From contig NC_086258.1 of NCBI RefSeq assembly GCF_021018805.1, forward strand, positions 6,983,081 through 7,047,080: a stretch of 64,000 nt of DNA, given 5' to 3'. Origin of the DNA: Prinia subflava. Taxonomy: Eukaryota > Chordata > Aves > Passeriformes > Cisticolidae. Positions 24,201-36,500 of the stretch are shown in pieces. The position numbers were made by a program, and so were the translations under genes. A model generated the notes under the pieces. The model saw only the letters and a program-made list of their open reading frames with translations, made no database searches and was not told the origin of the DNA. Position 1 is the first letter of the stretch. Each line of letters begins with the position of its first letter.

Positions 24201-26597
24201 GCATCCAAGACCAGAACAAAATCAGGCATTTGCTGGACCCAACATCAAAATAAAGCTGCAAATAGAAAGAAACAGCTATTCTAACATCCAGTATCTCAGG
24301 ACACTGCTTTGCTTCTCATAGGTAGCCTAGTTATTACCAACCTTACTTATTATTGTCCTGAAAGTGACTTTTAACAGTCTCCTCGTGTCTTAAAAACAAG
24401 CAGAATGCATTGAGACCTGCAGCACAGCACTCATTTTCCTTGTATTTGGTGAATGTTCTTTTGGAATGGCACCACAGCCCCAGAAGTCTCCTCCCCTGGC
24501 AGCCATGGGGCCGTTCATGCCATCAGTAATGCATGAACAATCAAAGGCAGAGGAAAATGCCCTTATCTCAGCTCATCAAAAATACAAGCAGGCAAGCCAC
24601 CAAGGGGTCACAAATTAAAAATTAAATGCAGGCAGACCTAAAGTGTATTGACAGACCATCACTTCAAAACCATCCCTGTGAAGCAGCTGGAAACAAGAGA
24701 CACATAATAAGAATCGAAGGCAGCCAGAAGAAGTAATGAAATAACTCTTATTCCAGAAGTGTATTTAGCAATGAAGAATTAAGCAGGAATAGAATGATGT
24801 GTGGTGGTAAAACCAGCAGCTCACACTCTCACACAAGCAACACATTTCCTGCAACTTAGCCAGTGTTTTTCTTTTCTTTTGTCTCTGTTGTCTCTGACTT
24901 CTGTTTTACAGCTAAAATACAAGGTACTGTTTTTCTTCTGCAACATTTAATTATGAATATGAGTGCACAGGATACTAAAACTTCCAGCTTTCTGAAATCA
25001 GAATCCGGGATTACAAAAAATTGCTCTTCAAAGCTCCATAACACTCTAAGTTAATAAAAAACTACATTAGAACAGCTCTGTAAAGCTATTTCATTACTGC
25101 ATGAGTTTACTCTGATAATGACCTGAAGAAGTAATTAAATCCCTGAAGACACAACTGCTGGATAAGTTTATAAGTTTTCCTACTTTTGCTGAAAGTAGCA
25201 AATCAATTATTTTTTCCTCAGTGCCAATAATCTGCTGCGAACAGCAAGGAACACAAGCAAACATGAAATATTTTCTCAATTACTAAATCTCCTCTTAAAA
25301 ATCTTTACTGTTCCCCATTTTCCAATCATACCAAATTTCTCTCAATGCCAAATTCTGCTGACTTTAAAAAACATTAACACATTTTTATTCGGACCTATTA
25401 CGGTCTGAATATTACTGTGATATTCATACAAACATTATTGCAGTATCATATCCTAAATATGAATAATGTTAGAATGGTTGGCTCAATGTATAACAAGAAT
25501 TTGCCTACAAAGTATCTGTGTACTCTCAAAGTTTTTCTGGCTCATGTATCATAATAAATAATTTAAAGAACTGTTTCTTTTAATGCTCTAAATATTTTCA
25601 GATTTATAATTCCTGCTTACTCCTGCTGTCTTGCATAAGGGTATTAAAAGCTACAACTCCAAACACACTTACACTAATAATATTGTAACAGAAATTAATC
25701 CATCTTTTTTATTTCTTAACAGCTTACAGTATTTCAAATGTAATTTTTAAAAAGCTTTTAAATACTTACTCATTGTAATACTTCTATAAAAAGTAATAGG
25801 CATGCTCAAAAAAATCAGGATGGGAACAGGCAACCTGAAACGTAACAGTCCTCAGAGGCCAGCAATAACTGCAATGCCACGTTTACTTATTTAAGAAAAT
25901 TAGGTGAGGAAAGGAGTATTTTTGACCCACAAGTAGATTATTCAGAGTAGAAAAGGGAACATACCTATCCAAATCCTACATATATTCAATATACAGGTTT
26001 ATGAAACTGAATTATGCTGTTGAGAAAGATTCTTTCAACAAAAACAATTAAAAATTTTAAAGACTGCATGAATATTATCTGCATTTTTCTTTAACACTGC
26101 TTAAAATTCAGTGCTGTATTTATGATAGGTAAACAGGAGGGATGTCAAAGCTGCTGAATACAAAGCTGCTTTTGAGACCATAGGCAGAAAATGGTAGGGG
26201 AAAGGCTTGAAGATTTCTGATGATGGCAACTTCCCTACAGGACTCTTTCCTAGAAATAGTTTGGAGGTGACATAAGCTGTTGATTCTCTGTTCTAATATC
26301 CCACTAAATTGTTTATTGCAAGGTGCAAGGACACAACATATTTTTAATTTATATCTACATAAGATGCTAAGTGTGGAAATACTTGAGAGTTAATACCCCC
26401 TTTGAGATCAGGGGCACACCTTGGTATCAGAGAAAAGTCTGCTCTTAATTAAAATATCATTTTATCCTTGAAAGTACCTTTAGGTACATATTACACTCCT
26501 CAATTCCAAAAAAAGCCAGCCCCAAACACTCAGAAATCTGCTGTATGGCTACATGCAATGGGAATACACAGCTACATCACCCAGATGTGTTTGTTAC

Positions 26598-26742
26598 CTT
26601 GTTTGACCATTTGTAGGCCTGGAGAAGTTGGCTGTACAGGGGAGTCTTGTCCTGCACAGGGTCCAGGCTCAGGAGGCCACTGTTGTGCAAGGGGTGGTTC
26701 TCTGAGGGTTTCCCCACCAGGTTGCTCAAACGCTCCAGTTCC
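26598..26742 (-). CDS. MED27: MED27 coding exon 2
   Basis: A 145-bp exon encoding the last base of codon 69 and 48 full codons, starting ELERLSNLVGKP and ending QAYKWSNK. From memory this is essentially identical to the mammalian protein. The acceptor reads tcctccag before GGAACTGG and the donor AAG then gtaaca. Phase 2 in and phase 0 out agree with exon 1 and with the expected next residue LQYHAG, which begins exon 3. The segment is the conserved helical part of MED27, which links the Mediator core to the tail module. Exon 3 onward is not found and should lie at lower coordinates outside the window. Confidence 0.97.
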
Positions 26743-28009
26743 CTGGAGGAAGGAGAGGGGCATTTTTAGAGTCAGATCTGGGAATCGCAGATGTGCAATC
26801 CTCCAGGGACAGCAGCATGCACCAGCTCTATTTTAGTAGCTAAATGAGTTTTAAATATGTCCCAAATTTGATTTAAAACATAATCTCTCTTATTACCCAA
26901 ACAATCTGAAGCAGGTTGTTGGTTGTTAAGCTCAGTTTTTCTTCAGAGAGAAAGAACAAGTCAAAAGTCTTTGAAAACAACCTGGAAAGAGTCAGACTAT
27001 GGCAGGTTCTGTTCACAGCCCAGGGCACCTCCCGAGCAAAACAGCCCCTCAGGAACCACAGAATTCTGACTTCAGCACTGCCTGCAATACCAGAAGCAAT
27101 TTTTCTAACCACTATGCAAGCAGATGCCCCATCATTTCATTAGATAACTCCAAATTAACATTGTCCTCATATAAATATACACAAGAACTGGCATTAGTCC
27201 TAAGCCTGGAGACAATACTGCAAAGGCTGTGACTACTCTAATTAAGTATCTACCTTCCAAGTTCTCAGGACAAGGAAGGATCTTCTGATTTCCAAGAGTA
27301 ATTTGTATATCTGTAGTGTAAAGTACTCAAGTGAAGCATAACAAGCACCATATTCCCCTGAAAAAGATCCCTCACTGTGAAATGATCTATCATTGCTTCA
27401 TATCTCATTTGTCAAACACAACATTTAATCATAACAAAAGTTAAGCAATTTTTCAAACTTGCATTAATCAACTGTAGAAGAAAGACTGGCCACTTTGCAC
27501 AGATATAAAAAGCAGTTTTTCAAGTGACATGACTAATCAAGTGCTTTTCCTTCTGACTGCCCAGTGCTACACCCAAGTCTGAACTTCAGAACCTCCACTA
27601 AATTAAATGCAGCACTCAAAAGGCAGCTTATGAAAACATCTGCAAAGAAAAATCCAAAATATCTCAATTTACATTTAAGAGAGGTTACAAAAATAAACTC
27701 CCAACAATCAGGGAACCGACAGTTAAAAGACTTCCAGACTTCACTACCACAAAATTCTCCTTTATTAATCATCATTCCTTGAAGTTTCCATGGCCTACAT
27801 TCTTTCCAAGCCTCTGATGCTGTGAACACTTGCAAATCTGCTTAATACTCCTTGACAAAAGAATACAATAAAACAAGTGTGACTAGGCATAATAACTGAG
27901 GATTTGCTGAACAAAGACACAAGTCAATATTTTCTCTACATAAAAGTCCACTGGTAATATTAACTTCAGCACACCTTGGAGTATTCCCTCACTACTTGAA
28001 TAGGCCAGT

Positions 28010-28060
28010 TCATGGAATAGCCTGAGTTGGAAGGGACCCACAAGGATCCAAGCTCCTGAG
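28010..28060 (-). repeat. CR1 3'-end fragment
   Basis: The plus strand has 'catggaatagcctgagttgg' followed by 'aagggacccacaaggatcca', the complement of the terminal CR1 region. Confidence 0.75.
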
Positions 28061-28509
28061 TTATCTATTATGGTCTAGGAATGAGATTTTGGGGTTATAC
28101 CTGATTACTCTTTAGGAGGTCAGGAAAGAGGGATGACCAAAGGAACAGCTCGTCTTCTGCAGAGGGAACTGTGAGGCCTCCTCAACTTGAAAAGTAAAAA
28201 CCAAAGGGATACAACACCTACCCCTAGAGCTGGGTACAGCATCATTCATGATCAGGGTTATCCACCACCTTTCCCTACAGAAGAGAAGTGGCTAACAAAT
28301 TACATTACCATGACCACAGCTAAAAATCAGCAAGGCCTTTTAATCAACAAAAAATAAATTCTCATCCCCAAGACCCTGAAGCAGAAGATGTTCTGGGAAG
28401 GGCTGGTTGAGTGGACACCTTTGGACACCTCCCTGGACAGTGCTGATGGCTCCAAGGAGGACACAGCCAAACCCAGCAACCCAGTGGTGGGATCAACATG
28501 GAAAATTAT

Positions 28510-28605
28510 TGAGTCAATCAGGTTGGAAAACAACTTTATGATCGTTAAGTCCACCCTTAAACCTCACATTGCCAAGTTCACTAAAGCATGTCCCTTGGTG
28601 TACAC
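28510..28605 (-). repeat. CR1 fragment
   Basis: Contains 'caggttggaaaacaacttta', 'cctcacattgccaagttcac' and 'taaagcatgtccc', in the order seen in the complement of avian CR1 3' ends. Moderately diverged. Confidence 0.75.
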
Positions 28606-29225
28606 TAAGTACTCAGTTCCTGTGTCTGTGTAGGGGTTCTCAACTTTAATACACAAAATTGCTGAATGAAACTGTGTGCCAGCCTCTCTCTTCTGCCCAT
28701 AACTTTCCTCCAAGCCTTCAGCCTCAGCAGTTTGTCTCTATTACACAAAACACACCTGCTGATACTAAGCAACCACGCTTACCTGGGAAAACTTTCCAGC
28801 CTGACAAATTTTAGTAATAAAACGATCATTCCTGAACCTCTTAGATGATACTGAATAGTCTGCACCTAGGAAGTGTTCGAATTTTTAACAAAAAACTTCA
28901 AAATACAGAAAGAAATCTCCCTGCAGCCAAACACCTTCACCTTGTCAATGCAATTCCACCGAGAGGTCCTTCGTGAAAACAAAACGAGAACAAAAACCAG
29001 GTAAATATTATGAGCACGTTTAACTCTTTGGAGACTCCAGAGCAGAACACCACGAAGAGGTAACGCGCACGGTGCTGGGGGGATAAAACAGAGCATTTTC
29101 GCATTTATTTGCCTAAAACTTTCGTCTGGAGTGCAAACGGCCCCGCCGGGCGCTGAGAGGAGCCAGGACACCCCGGGACCCCCACCCTGCCCACAGGGGG
29201 AACCCCCGCCGGGGCCGCTGCTCAC

Positions 29226-29431
29226 CCCAGGTCGCGGCTGACGGAGTGCAGGCTCTCCTGGAAGGCGGCCACGAAGCCCTTCTCGCGGCCCTCCAGGGTC
29301 TCCTTGTTGCGCATCCCATCCTTGAGGCAGTCGAAGACCCTGGTGACGCTGGAGCGCAGCGCCTGGATGGCGGCGATGGCCTGGGAAAACGCCTCCAGGT
29401 TCACGCCGGGGCTCAGCGCCCCGTCCGCCAT
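29226..29431 (-). CDS. MED27: MED27 coding exon 1, Mediator complex subunit 27
   Basis: MED27 is a subunit of Mediator, the nuclear coactivator that connects transcription factors to RNA polymerase II. This 206-bp exon encodes 68 codons plus two bases. After a variable start (MADGALSPG) it carries VNLEAFSQAIAAIQALRSSV, RVFDCLKDGMRNKETLEGRE and SLHSVSRDL, all matching mammalian MED27 closely. The donor is GG/gtgagc and joins exon 2 to give DLGELERL, where human has DLNELERL. I chose the ATG at 29431 because it gives the family N-terminus MAD. An in-frame ATG at 29515 would add 28 residues but probably lies upstream of transcription. The exon sits in a GC-rich promoter island and is transcribed away from NTNG2. 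Confidence 0.97.
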
Positions 29432-29436
29432 CTTGG
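29425..29436 (-). promoter_or_regulatory. YY1-type motif over the MED27 start codon
   Basis: On the minus strand CCAAGATGGCGG spans the ATG and matches the core AAGATGGCGG. YY1 sites placed just downstream of transcription starts and overlapping the initiation codon are common in housekeeping genes. Confidence 0.6.
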
Positions 29437-29461
29437 CCGGCGCCACCGGCGCCGCCCCGCA

Positions 29462-29480
29462 GCACGCTGGGAAATGTAGT
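29462..29480 (-). promoter_or_regulatory. ZNF143/SBS-type motif
   Basis: On the minus strand ACTACATTTCCCAGCGTGC matches the long ZNF143 (Staf) binding consensus ACTACAnnTCCCAGnnTGC at every defined position. It lies 31 bp upstream of the MED27 ATG, a typical near-promoter position. Confidence 0.75.
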
Positions 29481-29607
29481 CCTGCGGCCTGTGGGGGCCG
29501 GATGTTGGTGGCCACGAAGCGATTTTTTAGGAAACTTTTATCTTCTTTTCCTGGGCTGCTTACTCTTCAGTCACCGAGTCGGCAATGTTGGAAGAGCCCT
29601 GTGAAAT

Positions 29608-29745
29608 CATGAGATTAGCTCAGTTGGATAGAGCGTGGTGCTACTAACACCAAGGTTGTGGGTTCATGTGTGGGTCATTGACTTGAGAGTTGGACTTGAT
29701 GATCCTCGTGTGTCCCTTTCAGCTCGGAATATTGTGGGAATCTGT
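29608..29745 (+). mobile_element. tRNA-Ile-derived SINE with CR1 tail (TguSINE1-like)
   Basis: The head gagattagctcagttgg...agcgtggtgct...accaaggttgtgggttc follows tRNA-Ile through the A box and anticodon arm. After the T arm decays, the sequence becomes a CR1 3' tail (gagttggacttgatgatcc, then a tccctttcagctc block). A tRNA-Ile head fused to a CR1 tail is the TguSINE1 architecture described from zebra finch, which supports a songbird source. It lies about 180 bp upstream of the MED27 start codon. Confidence 0.85.
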
Positions 29746-29830
29746 AAATCATCATTTCTAACCATCCACTCAGCACTGCTACCATAACCCCTACCCCTAA
29801 ACCACATCATCCAGTGCATGTCCAGATACC

Positions 29831-30178
29831 TGGAATCACAAAATTACGGAATTATAGAATCACAAAATATCCTGAGTTGGAAGGGACCCAAGGATCATCA
29901 AGTCCAGCTCCTGGCCCTGCATGGACGCTCCAACAATCCCACCATGTCCCCTGTTATCCAAACACTCCTGGAGCCCTGGCACCCTTGGGACCGTGCCCAT
30001 TCCCTGGGGAACCTGGTGAGTGCCCCACCACTCTCTGGGGAAGAACCTTTTCCTAAATCCAGTCTAAACATCCCCTGACACAGCTCCATATCATTCCTTC
30101 AGGTCCTGTCACTGAGAAACGATGAGTGCCTGCACCTCCATTTCCCCTTTTGTGGAAGCAGCAGACCACAATGAGATA
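29831..30178 (-). repeat. CR1 LINE 3' fragment
   Basis: Begins with a repeated gaatcacaaaat-type tail (the CR1 terminal microsatellite), then gagttggaagggacccaagg and atcatcaagtccagctcctg, and continues with 'cctgacacagctccatatca' to a 'gagtgcctgcacctcc' region. All are complements of CR1 3' sequence in the right order. Confidence 0.9.
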
Positions 30179-30359
30179 TTTGTATGTTCTTGGATGTTCT
30201 TTGGATCTGCAGGGTGTTTCCCAGGCATAGAACCAGAAATGAAACCGTTTGGAATGGGAAGCAAGGGCCCCAGTCCTGCTGCAATAAATGCTCTGAGATG
30301 GATGCGGGCGAGAGCACTTCCATCATCCTGGTGCTCCTGGGAATCGCAGATGTGCAATC

Positions 30360-30387
30360 TGACTGGGGTGACTGGGGTGACTGGGAT
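30360..30387. repeat. Short tandem repeat, three 9-bp units
   Basis: Three copies of tgactgggg, the last slightly changed. Confidence 0.85.
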
Positions 30388-30424
30388 GTGCAGGTCCCAT
30401 GTTATAGTTCTGTCTTAGTGATGG

Positions 30425-30520
30425 AGCCACCTGGTCCAGTGAAAGGTGTTCCTGCCCGTGGCAGGGGTGAAATGAGATGATCCCTTCTAACCCAAACCAG
30501 CCTGTGATTCTGTGTTTCTA
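30425..30520 (+). repeat. CR1 3'-end fragment
   Basis: Reads in CR1 sense: cacctggtccagtgaaaggt, then gcccgtggcaggggt, gatgatcccttctaacccaa and gtgattctgtgtttct. Confidence 0.85.
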
Positions 30521-33500
30521 TTTTTCAGTTGTGATTACTGCTAAAACAAGGTCCTCATTACCCAACCTTTGCAAAGCACTGCAAAGTTCAGGAGTGCTTT
30601 CACAGCAGTAAACAGTGCTGGTTTGATTTTGTAGGAGCTGCTTATGTTTCCTATGCCACTGCCAGCTCTTTTCACCCTCAAAGTGCAGCTAAAATAAATA
30701 GAGCTAAAGTAAATGAAGCACTGCACAGGCCAATAGTTGCTCCATACAGAATAAACTGCAGCACAGGGATGGGTCTTTTGTTTTCTCAGCTTCTAGAGTA
30801 AATAACAACCCCTTTCATAAAGGTGTTAATTAAATTCGGTAAACAAAATCCACACAGATCCTTTAGCTATGGGTGATTTTTTTTTTGTATGTAAAATGGA
30901 AATGAATACGACAAGGAACAGCTGAGGTGTCAGTGGCCAAGTGAAGCGAAGCTTCGCCCTCCACTCAGTGACACTTTTCTGTCTGTCAAATGATGGATTC
31001 TGAAAATTGTATCCAATCAATTAAATGTTCTCAGAACACCATGTGAGGTATTGGAAAGTGAAACCCTATTACTTAGCATGAAAAATGAGAAAATGAAAGG
31101 GCTGCGGTGCCTCTTCTCTTGAGCTTAGGGATGCTCTTCCATCCGAGCACTGGGGTAAAGCAAACCTGCAAGCAATACACTTAGTAAGGCAAATAGGAAC
31201 AAGGTAGGAATAGTTCTTTGTGTTAAAAAATACTGAATCAAAGAACAGCAGCCAGAGGCAGAAAGGACAGGACTATTTCAGCCAGACCAGCAACCTAAAC
31301 TGTTTATGGATCTGTAATGCTAGTTATTTTAAGCATAAAATACCTTTCTTTGGACTAAAATAGATTGGTCAAGAAGGCATTGTTTTATAAGGGAATACTT
31401 GGAGGCTGAGAGGTCATTCCTGCATATTATTTTTTTTTTCTTCCTATGAAGTTCAGACTCTCGGTGCACATTGCAGATGTCTGTAACTTATTTTATGTGT
31501 TACCACTTGGACATGGATGATTCTTTTCCATTTAATAGTTACTATTTTAAAACATATATTTTTACATGTCAACATTGAACTTATTTTAATTATCTCCAAG
31601 ATCCCTATCATTGTGGCTCCCAAAAGCAAGGAGTTCTGATTTCACATCCTACCTGGAACATTAAAAAAGGTTTGACAGTTGTTTTACTATTTTTAAACAA
31701 ATGACAAAACAGTGGCCTAAAAACAAACCCATAAATATATAAGGAATCATTTGGAACTTGCCCCTATAGAACAGAGTGCACCACATAGCTTTGCCTTAGA
31801 AACTCAAAGGAGGGCATTCACAATTTTTTGCTCCAGGGATCTGCTTTTTCTTGCATAAATGAGGAGCCAAGTCCTCCTGAACAGACAACAGGCAATTCAG
31901 AGCACTCAGAGCTCCACCAGCTCCGTGGGGAGTTAAGGCAGACGCAGCTTCAACACCTACAGATAATGGCTGAAGAAGAGAGCAGGAGCTCCTTTTCCTC
32001 TTGTTATTCCTCCTCCTGTTTTGCCACATCTAGAAGGAAAAGGCTGCATCATTTTGTGTGCTCATTTGTAGGGCATTGCCGTGCCCATGTTGCTCGTTTC
32101 TTTTAAGCAAAATTCCTTAACTGGCAGCTTGCCCAAGCCAAGGCAGTATGTTCACTTCATCTTCATTATAGGTGCATTGTAAGGGGGCATTATGGAGAGA
32201 AAATATGTGGAACAGGGATATCTCCAAGGTACTGATAAAAATCTTCTTGCCTTTAAATCATTAATAAAACATAAAAGCAAGAATCCAGCTGATGTTCAGA
32301 ACGTCCAAAAATCTTATTATCTGACAGCTGTTGAGTGGGCTCCTGCAAAATTATCTGTGTGGCTCAATACAGGTAGGTTTCCACACCCAAGCAAGCAGCA
32401 GGACTGGTATCTTTTATCCTCTCCACCAGAAGTTGAAGGACCTGGTGATCTCCCACCCAAAATAATCACATTGAAGGCATAGGGGGTATATCCACACGGC
32501 ACAACTTGGTGTCATGTGGAGAGGTGCAAACAGCAGCCCTGCCCACACTAATTAACCCTGTGTCTCAGCCTGGCTAATTAGCTGTGGCAGACCCCTGTGC
32601 TAACACGGTGATGCTCCAGCCAGCTCGGTTCTCCCCATCATTGCTGCTCCATACTGAGCAGAGACACTACGAGATGGGAGAGGGAAAACTGCTCTGAGCT
32701 GCCAGTTCTGGGTCTGTTCTGTGGCTAAAGAGAGAATTTCATTTTGGGTGCTGTCAGTCTCAGATCGTACATAAGCTCTGAAATCACTTGGAGAGAAGGG
32801 AGGGGTATGAAGTAACAATCCAGCCTGGCATCACATGCAGCAAAAGAAGCTCAGTTCCCTTCTCAAGCAGAAGCTTGGCTGGGGGAGTGTGTGATTAAGA
32901 TGAACATTTCACAGCAAAGTATGTTACTCAAATTGCAGCTACTAAGAACCACGTGGGCTGTAATTAATCAGCAACATCAAAGCAAAGGGATGACTTCAGA
33001 ATCCTTGCAGATGTACTGTAAACAATTTGTTAGGGAAGAAAGTGTCCAATTAGAAATGCGTTCTCATTTAAGAGAAATTAATTTTGTTGTCAGGAGAGAC
33101 AATTAATGGCCACTATTGGGCTTCAAAGCAAGTGAAGATAATCTCTCACAAAACGGCCAAACAGGGCTCAATATTTGAAATAACTTATAACACAAGAAAT
33201 TATCTTTATCTTCCTCTGACAAAGATAAATGCTGATATTTATTCTATGGCAAGCTGGACTGATATTCATCACCAGAACCTCTTCATTTCTTTATACTTCA
33301 TTGCTACATTCTTGACAGCACTTCAGATAAATATAATAAACTGATTTTGTTGTTGTTGTTGTTCAAATAATTGTGATGCTCAGTAATGCAATTGGCAAGA
33401 TGTTCTCGCTATTTTTACATTCCTATTAATTTCTTTCAGGTTTTCAGTCTTCAGTTAGCCACTGAGTTTACTACAAGATGCATTATTGAAATAGAAGAGA

Positions 33501-36500
33501 AGCTGAGGGGTTATCGACTCATGTTTGAGGCTTCTGCCAAGAGAAGGGAATGAGTCCTGCCTCCCTTTAGAGAAGGCTGAAATGGCAAGACATTTTCAGA
33601 TATGGAGGAGACTTGCTCTTCAGTGCTATTTCTTTCCTATTGTTCCCTGAATCAGAATCCCCCACTATATCCAACAATAGTGAGCAAAAATCTTATCTGA
33701 ACACTCCTGCCAGAAGAAACAGCGAAATAATGAACTGAGCTGACAATGATGTAGTTATCATCAGATTTCCTGTGGGATGAATAGAGTTAGCTTCCTATTG
33801 TTTCATGCTCTCGGGCGACCAGGCTCACATTCAAAAGGATCTTCTCCCACATCATGGTGGATGGAAAACAGACCTGGAGGCCTCCCTGTCCCCTTAGGGG
33901 CTCTCTGTAACTGTAGGAACTCCAATTTTCAAGTGGCTGTTCAGTAATCCAGGGTGTTTTCTTTCAGTTTATGGTTATAAAATGTCCCCATGGCACACAG
34001 AGAATCCAGATTTGTCTGCAGAACCACCAAGGGCTGGCTGGACTTTGACTCTTCGATTCCCCCTTGCCTGATGAAACTGGCACTCTTGATATCAGTTTTA
34101 AGAAAATTGAAAGAGATCTGCTATTGTGTTGTGCTGCTTCTGGAACTTGGTTCCTTGGAGATGTCAACTTGACACCTTATTCCAGCACCGAATTTACATG
34201 AGAAGTGTAAAGCAAAATACAAAAAGTAAACCATACCCAGCAAGGCTCATGGTGTTATTTTATGCATGAGGAATTCTGTCCCAAAATATGTCAAATTTTA
34301 CTTGCAAAAATAAAAGGCTGCTGTTTTATTCTGTATGTGTGCAATCTGCAGAGAACTCAGTTGCTTCTTTTCTTTAAACATTCAGTGATCAAATGGGGAA
34401 TCTGCTGTAAAACCGAATGGGAAGAAAGTACCATTATTTAAAGGCTACAGAACTGCTTAAAATTAGAGCTGTGAAGGCACCAAAAAATACCAGAAATCAC
34501 AGATGGTTTGCAGATAATTTCACATTGCATTTAGTCCACTCAACATCTAAAAAAAACCCCTATGCTTTTGCCTTGCTTTTCAGTCTATCTGTTGATGCCT
34601 GCTCAAAACGTACTGTCTTTAAATTGGGGTTTGAGTCGTGCTCTGTTGCCTGACACAGTCACATCCCAGTCATTTTGAAAAATCTGCACAAATATGTATT
34701 TTTAAATGATGTCGTTAAAATTTAATATATTCTGCATATTTGCAACATCACAACTATCCTGAGCAGGTTAAATAAGACATTAGCAGGGATGAAATAGTAG
34801 CAAGAACAGGCAAGTAGCTCTGCAATATGCAAGTGGCTGAGACAGAATGACCCAGTTGTTTCTTCTTGTCTATACTGATGATTCTGCAGTATTAGAGTCA
34901 GTTAAACATTGTTTTCCCCACCCAAAGACTGCAGGATCAGGCTTTTACATAATTCTGGGATATTTGTGTATTCTATAATTTAACTAGTTAAAGCCTATTT
35001 TTTTTTAAAATGCCTGGGCCGTATTTTCAAATGCTCTCTCTTTTCCCCTGGGTTTTGCTTCTGATCCTGGCTTGCTTTGGGGAAAATTCCGCTTCCATTA
35101 TCATGAAAGATCAGGATTTGGCACAATCATTCCAGCCTCACTGCCTAGCAGCAGTCAGCAGAATTTGTTGAATACATAATGCTCCATTCTCCTCCTTACC
35201 AGGTTCTTGCAGAGGGATTTTGCAGCAGGCGAGGGGAAGCTCAGAGCGTGAGGGTCCTTCAATATCTACTTGAGACATCCAGAGCTCTTCATTGCACAGG
35301 CACAGGGAAGTTTTAGATGGCACTGTACCCGCCGTTAAGAGAGTAAATATGATGAAGTTCATGGTACAGTATATGGCATTTCTTCTTGCCAGGAGCAAAC
35401 TCTCACCTACAGCCTGGAATAGCCAAGGCTGCTTTTCCCCTGGCTCGTTAAAAAGCCTGGCATGGTAAAAATCCCTGAGACAAGTTCAGCGAGTTCTCAA
35501 GTCCCTGATTAGTAAATATTATTTGTGCAAAGTGCAATCTCAGGACAATCAGGCCTGACACGAACCGGATTTGGGCATGTGTTTGGCAATCCTCAGCTTT
35601 ATTCTTTCTAAATACAAATGCAGCATGCCAATCAGCAATCCTCTAACTCCTGAGCTTAGCTTTCCCCGTTCCACCAGCCACTTGCCAAGAGTCATTTGCT
35701 CCAGTACTTCACACAAAAGCCAAGCTACTTCTCATAACTCTCCATCCTAATTAAGCTACTTGCTGGCTTTTATAATCACCTCTCCATACACCAATCAATC
35801 TCAGCAGGATTTTTAACAGATGAAACTTGGCTGATTTCCCCTTAAAGCACCAAGCATCCTGAAACAATAAGGTTGGGGTTTTTACTCTTTACTGCTTTTC
35901 TGGCAGGCCCTTTTTCTTTTCCACATGTCAAAAGGGAAGGCCAACAACAAAAATAAATATAGTCAAGTATGTTTGAGGCTGAATGAGGACATGGAAAGCT
36001 CCTGTTTTCCAGACAAGTCAAGCAGTTCTAGCAGCTGCACAGACCAGGATTTTCTTCAAGCTATTCCACACTCACTGTTGTTCATCAGCCCATCAAAGAG
36101 GACAGCCACCCAAACTTTTAAACAGATATCCAGGCAAAACAGGCAGAATAAAGCAAAGTTCTGGGATATTCAGAACTTTAGCATTTCAGAAATTCAGTAC
36201 TTCATCTTGACCTTTACTCAGGAGAGCAGCTTGAACTAAACTTGGAGTACATACAAAGGGAGTTTTCAATCAATAAGCCCTTCTGCAGCACTGCTGCCTG
36301 CTTCAAGACCCTCCTCTGGAATCTGCAGGGCATCTAAACAGAGCTCAGTTCACAGAGTCTACAACCAAGAGAGCATTCCCTCTGGAGGGGGCGTTGTGTG
36401 GAACACACAGATCTGAACAGTGCACAGAGCATCCCTGGACTGGATTTACCCAGAAGCTTCTGACCCCTCAGACACTGTTATGGAAAACATCCCACATGAA

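Larger units (their letters stand above)
9573..26597. other. MED27 intron 2, mostly unique AT-rich sequence
   Basis: Seventeen kilobases without a supportable exon. I looked on the minus strand for MED27 exon 3 (the LQYHAGL and PTTLVLPPQ regions) and did not find it. Small simple repeats occur: (CTAC)n at 10288-10309, an A/G-rich run at 15209-15245, and CA-rich sequence at 21657-21678. No further CR1 or LTR copy was recognised, though old decayed ones could be missed by eye. Confidence 0.45.
26743..29225 (-). other. MED27 intron 1
   Basis: 2483 bp bounded by a GG/gtgagc donor and a cctccag/GG acceptor, phase 2. It holds two CR1 fragments (about 28010-28060 and 28510-28605) and otherwise unique sequence. 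No other exon was recognised. Confidence 0.9.
29140..29520. promoter_or_regulatory. MED27 promoter CpG island
   Basis: GC-rich, CpG-dense sequence covering exon 1 and its upstream flank, contrasting with AT-rich DNA on both sides. No TATA box is evident, as usual for such promoters. Confidence 0.75.

Noticed and set aside
1..26597. MED27 exon 3 and later exons
   Set aside because: I looked on the minus strand for sequences coding LQYHAGL, AKRRPKAQ and PTTLVLPPQ and saw none. A profile search could still find a diverged exon.
28866..29465. 199-codon minus-strand open frame over MED27 exon 1
   Set aside because: It is in a different frame from MED27 and reads through the splice donor into intron 1; its residues are not MED27-like.
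29571..29583. caccgagtcggc, resembling part of the Cas9 guide-RNA scaffold
   Set aside because: Short chance match; no other scaffold sequence and no CRISPR repeats are present.
29611..29665. Functional tRNA-Ile gene
   Set aside because: The T arm and acceptor stem are not kept and the sequence runs into a CR1 tail, so this is a SINE head.
31796..32106. Serine-rich 92-codon plus-strand frame
   Set aside because: No family resemblance, no splice context, and antisense frames of similar length overlap it.
36375..36400. Second CTCF-like site (ctggagggggcg)
   Set aside because: Several core positions disagree with the consensus.
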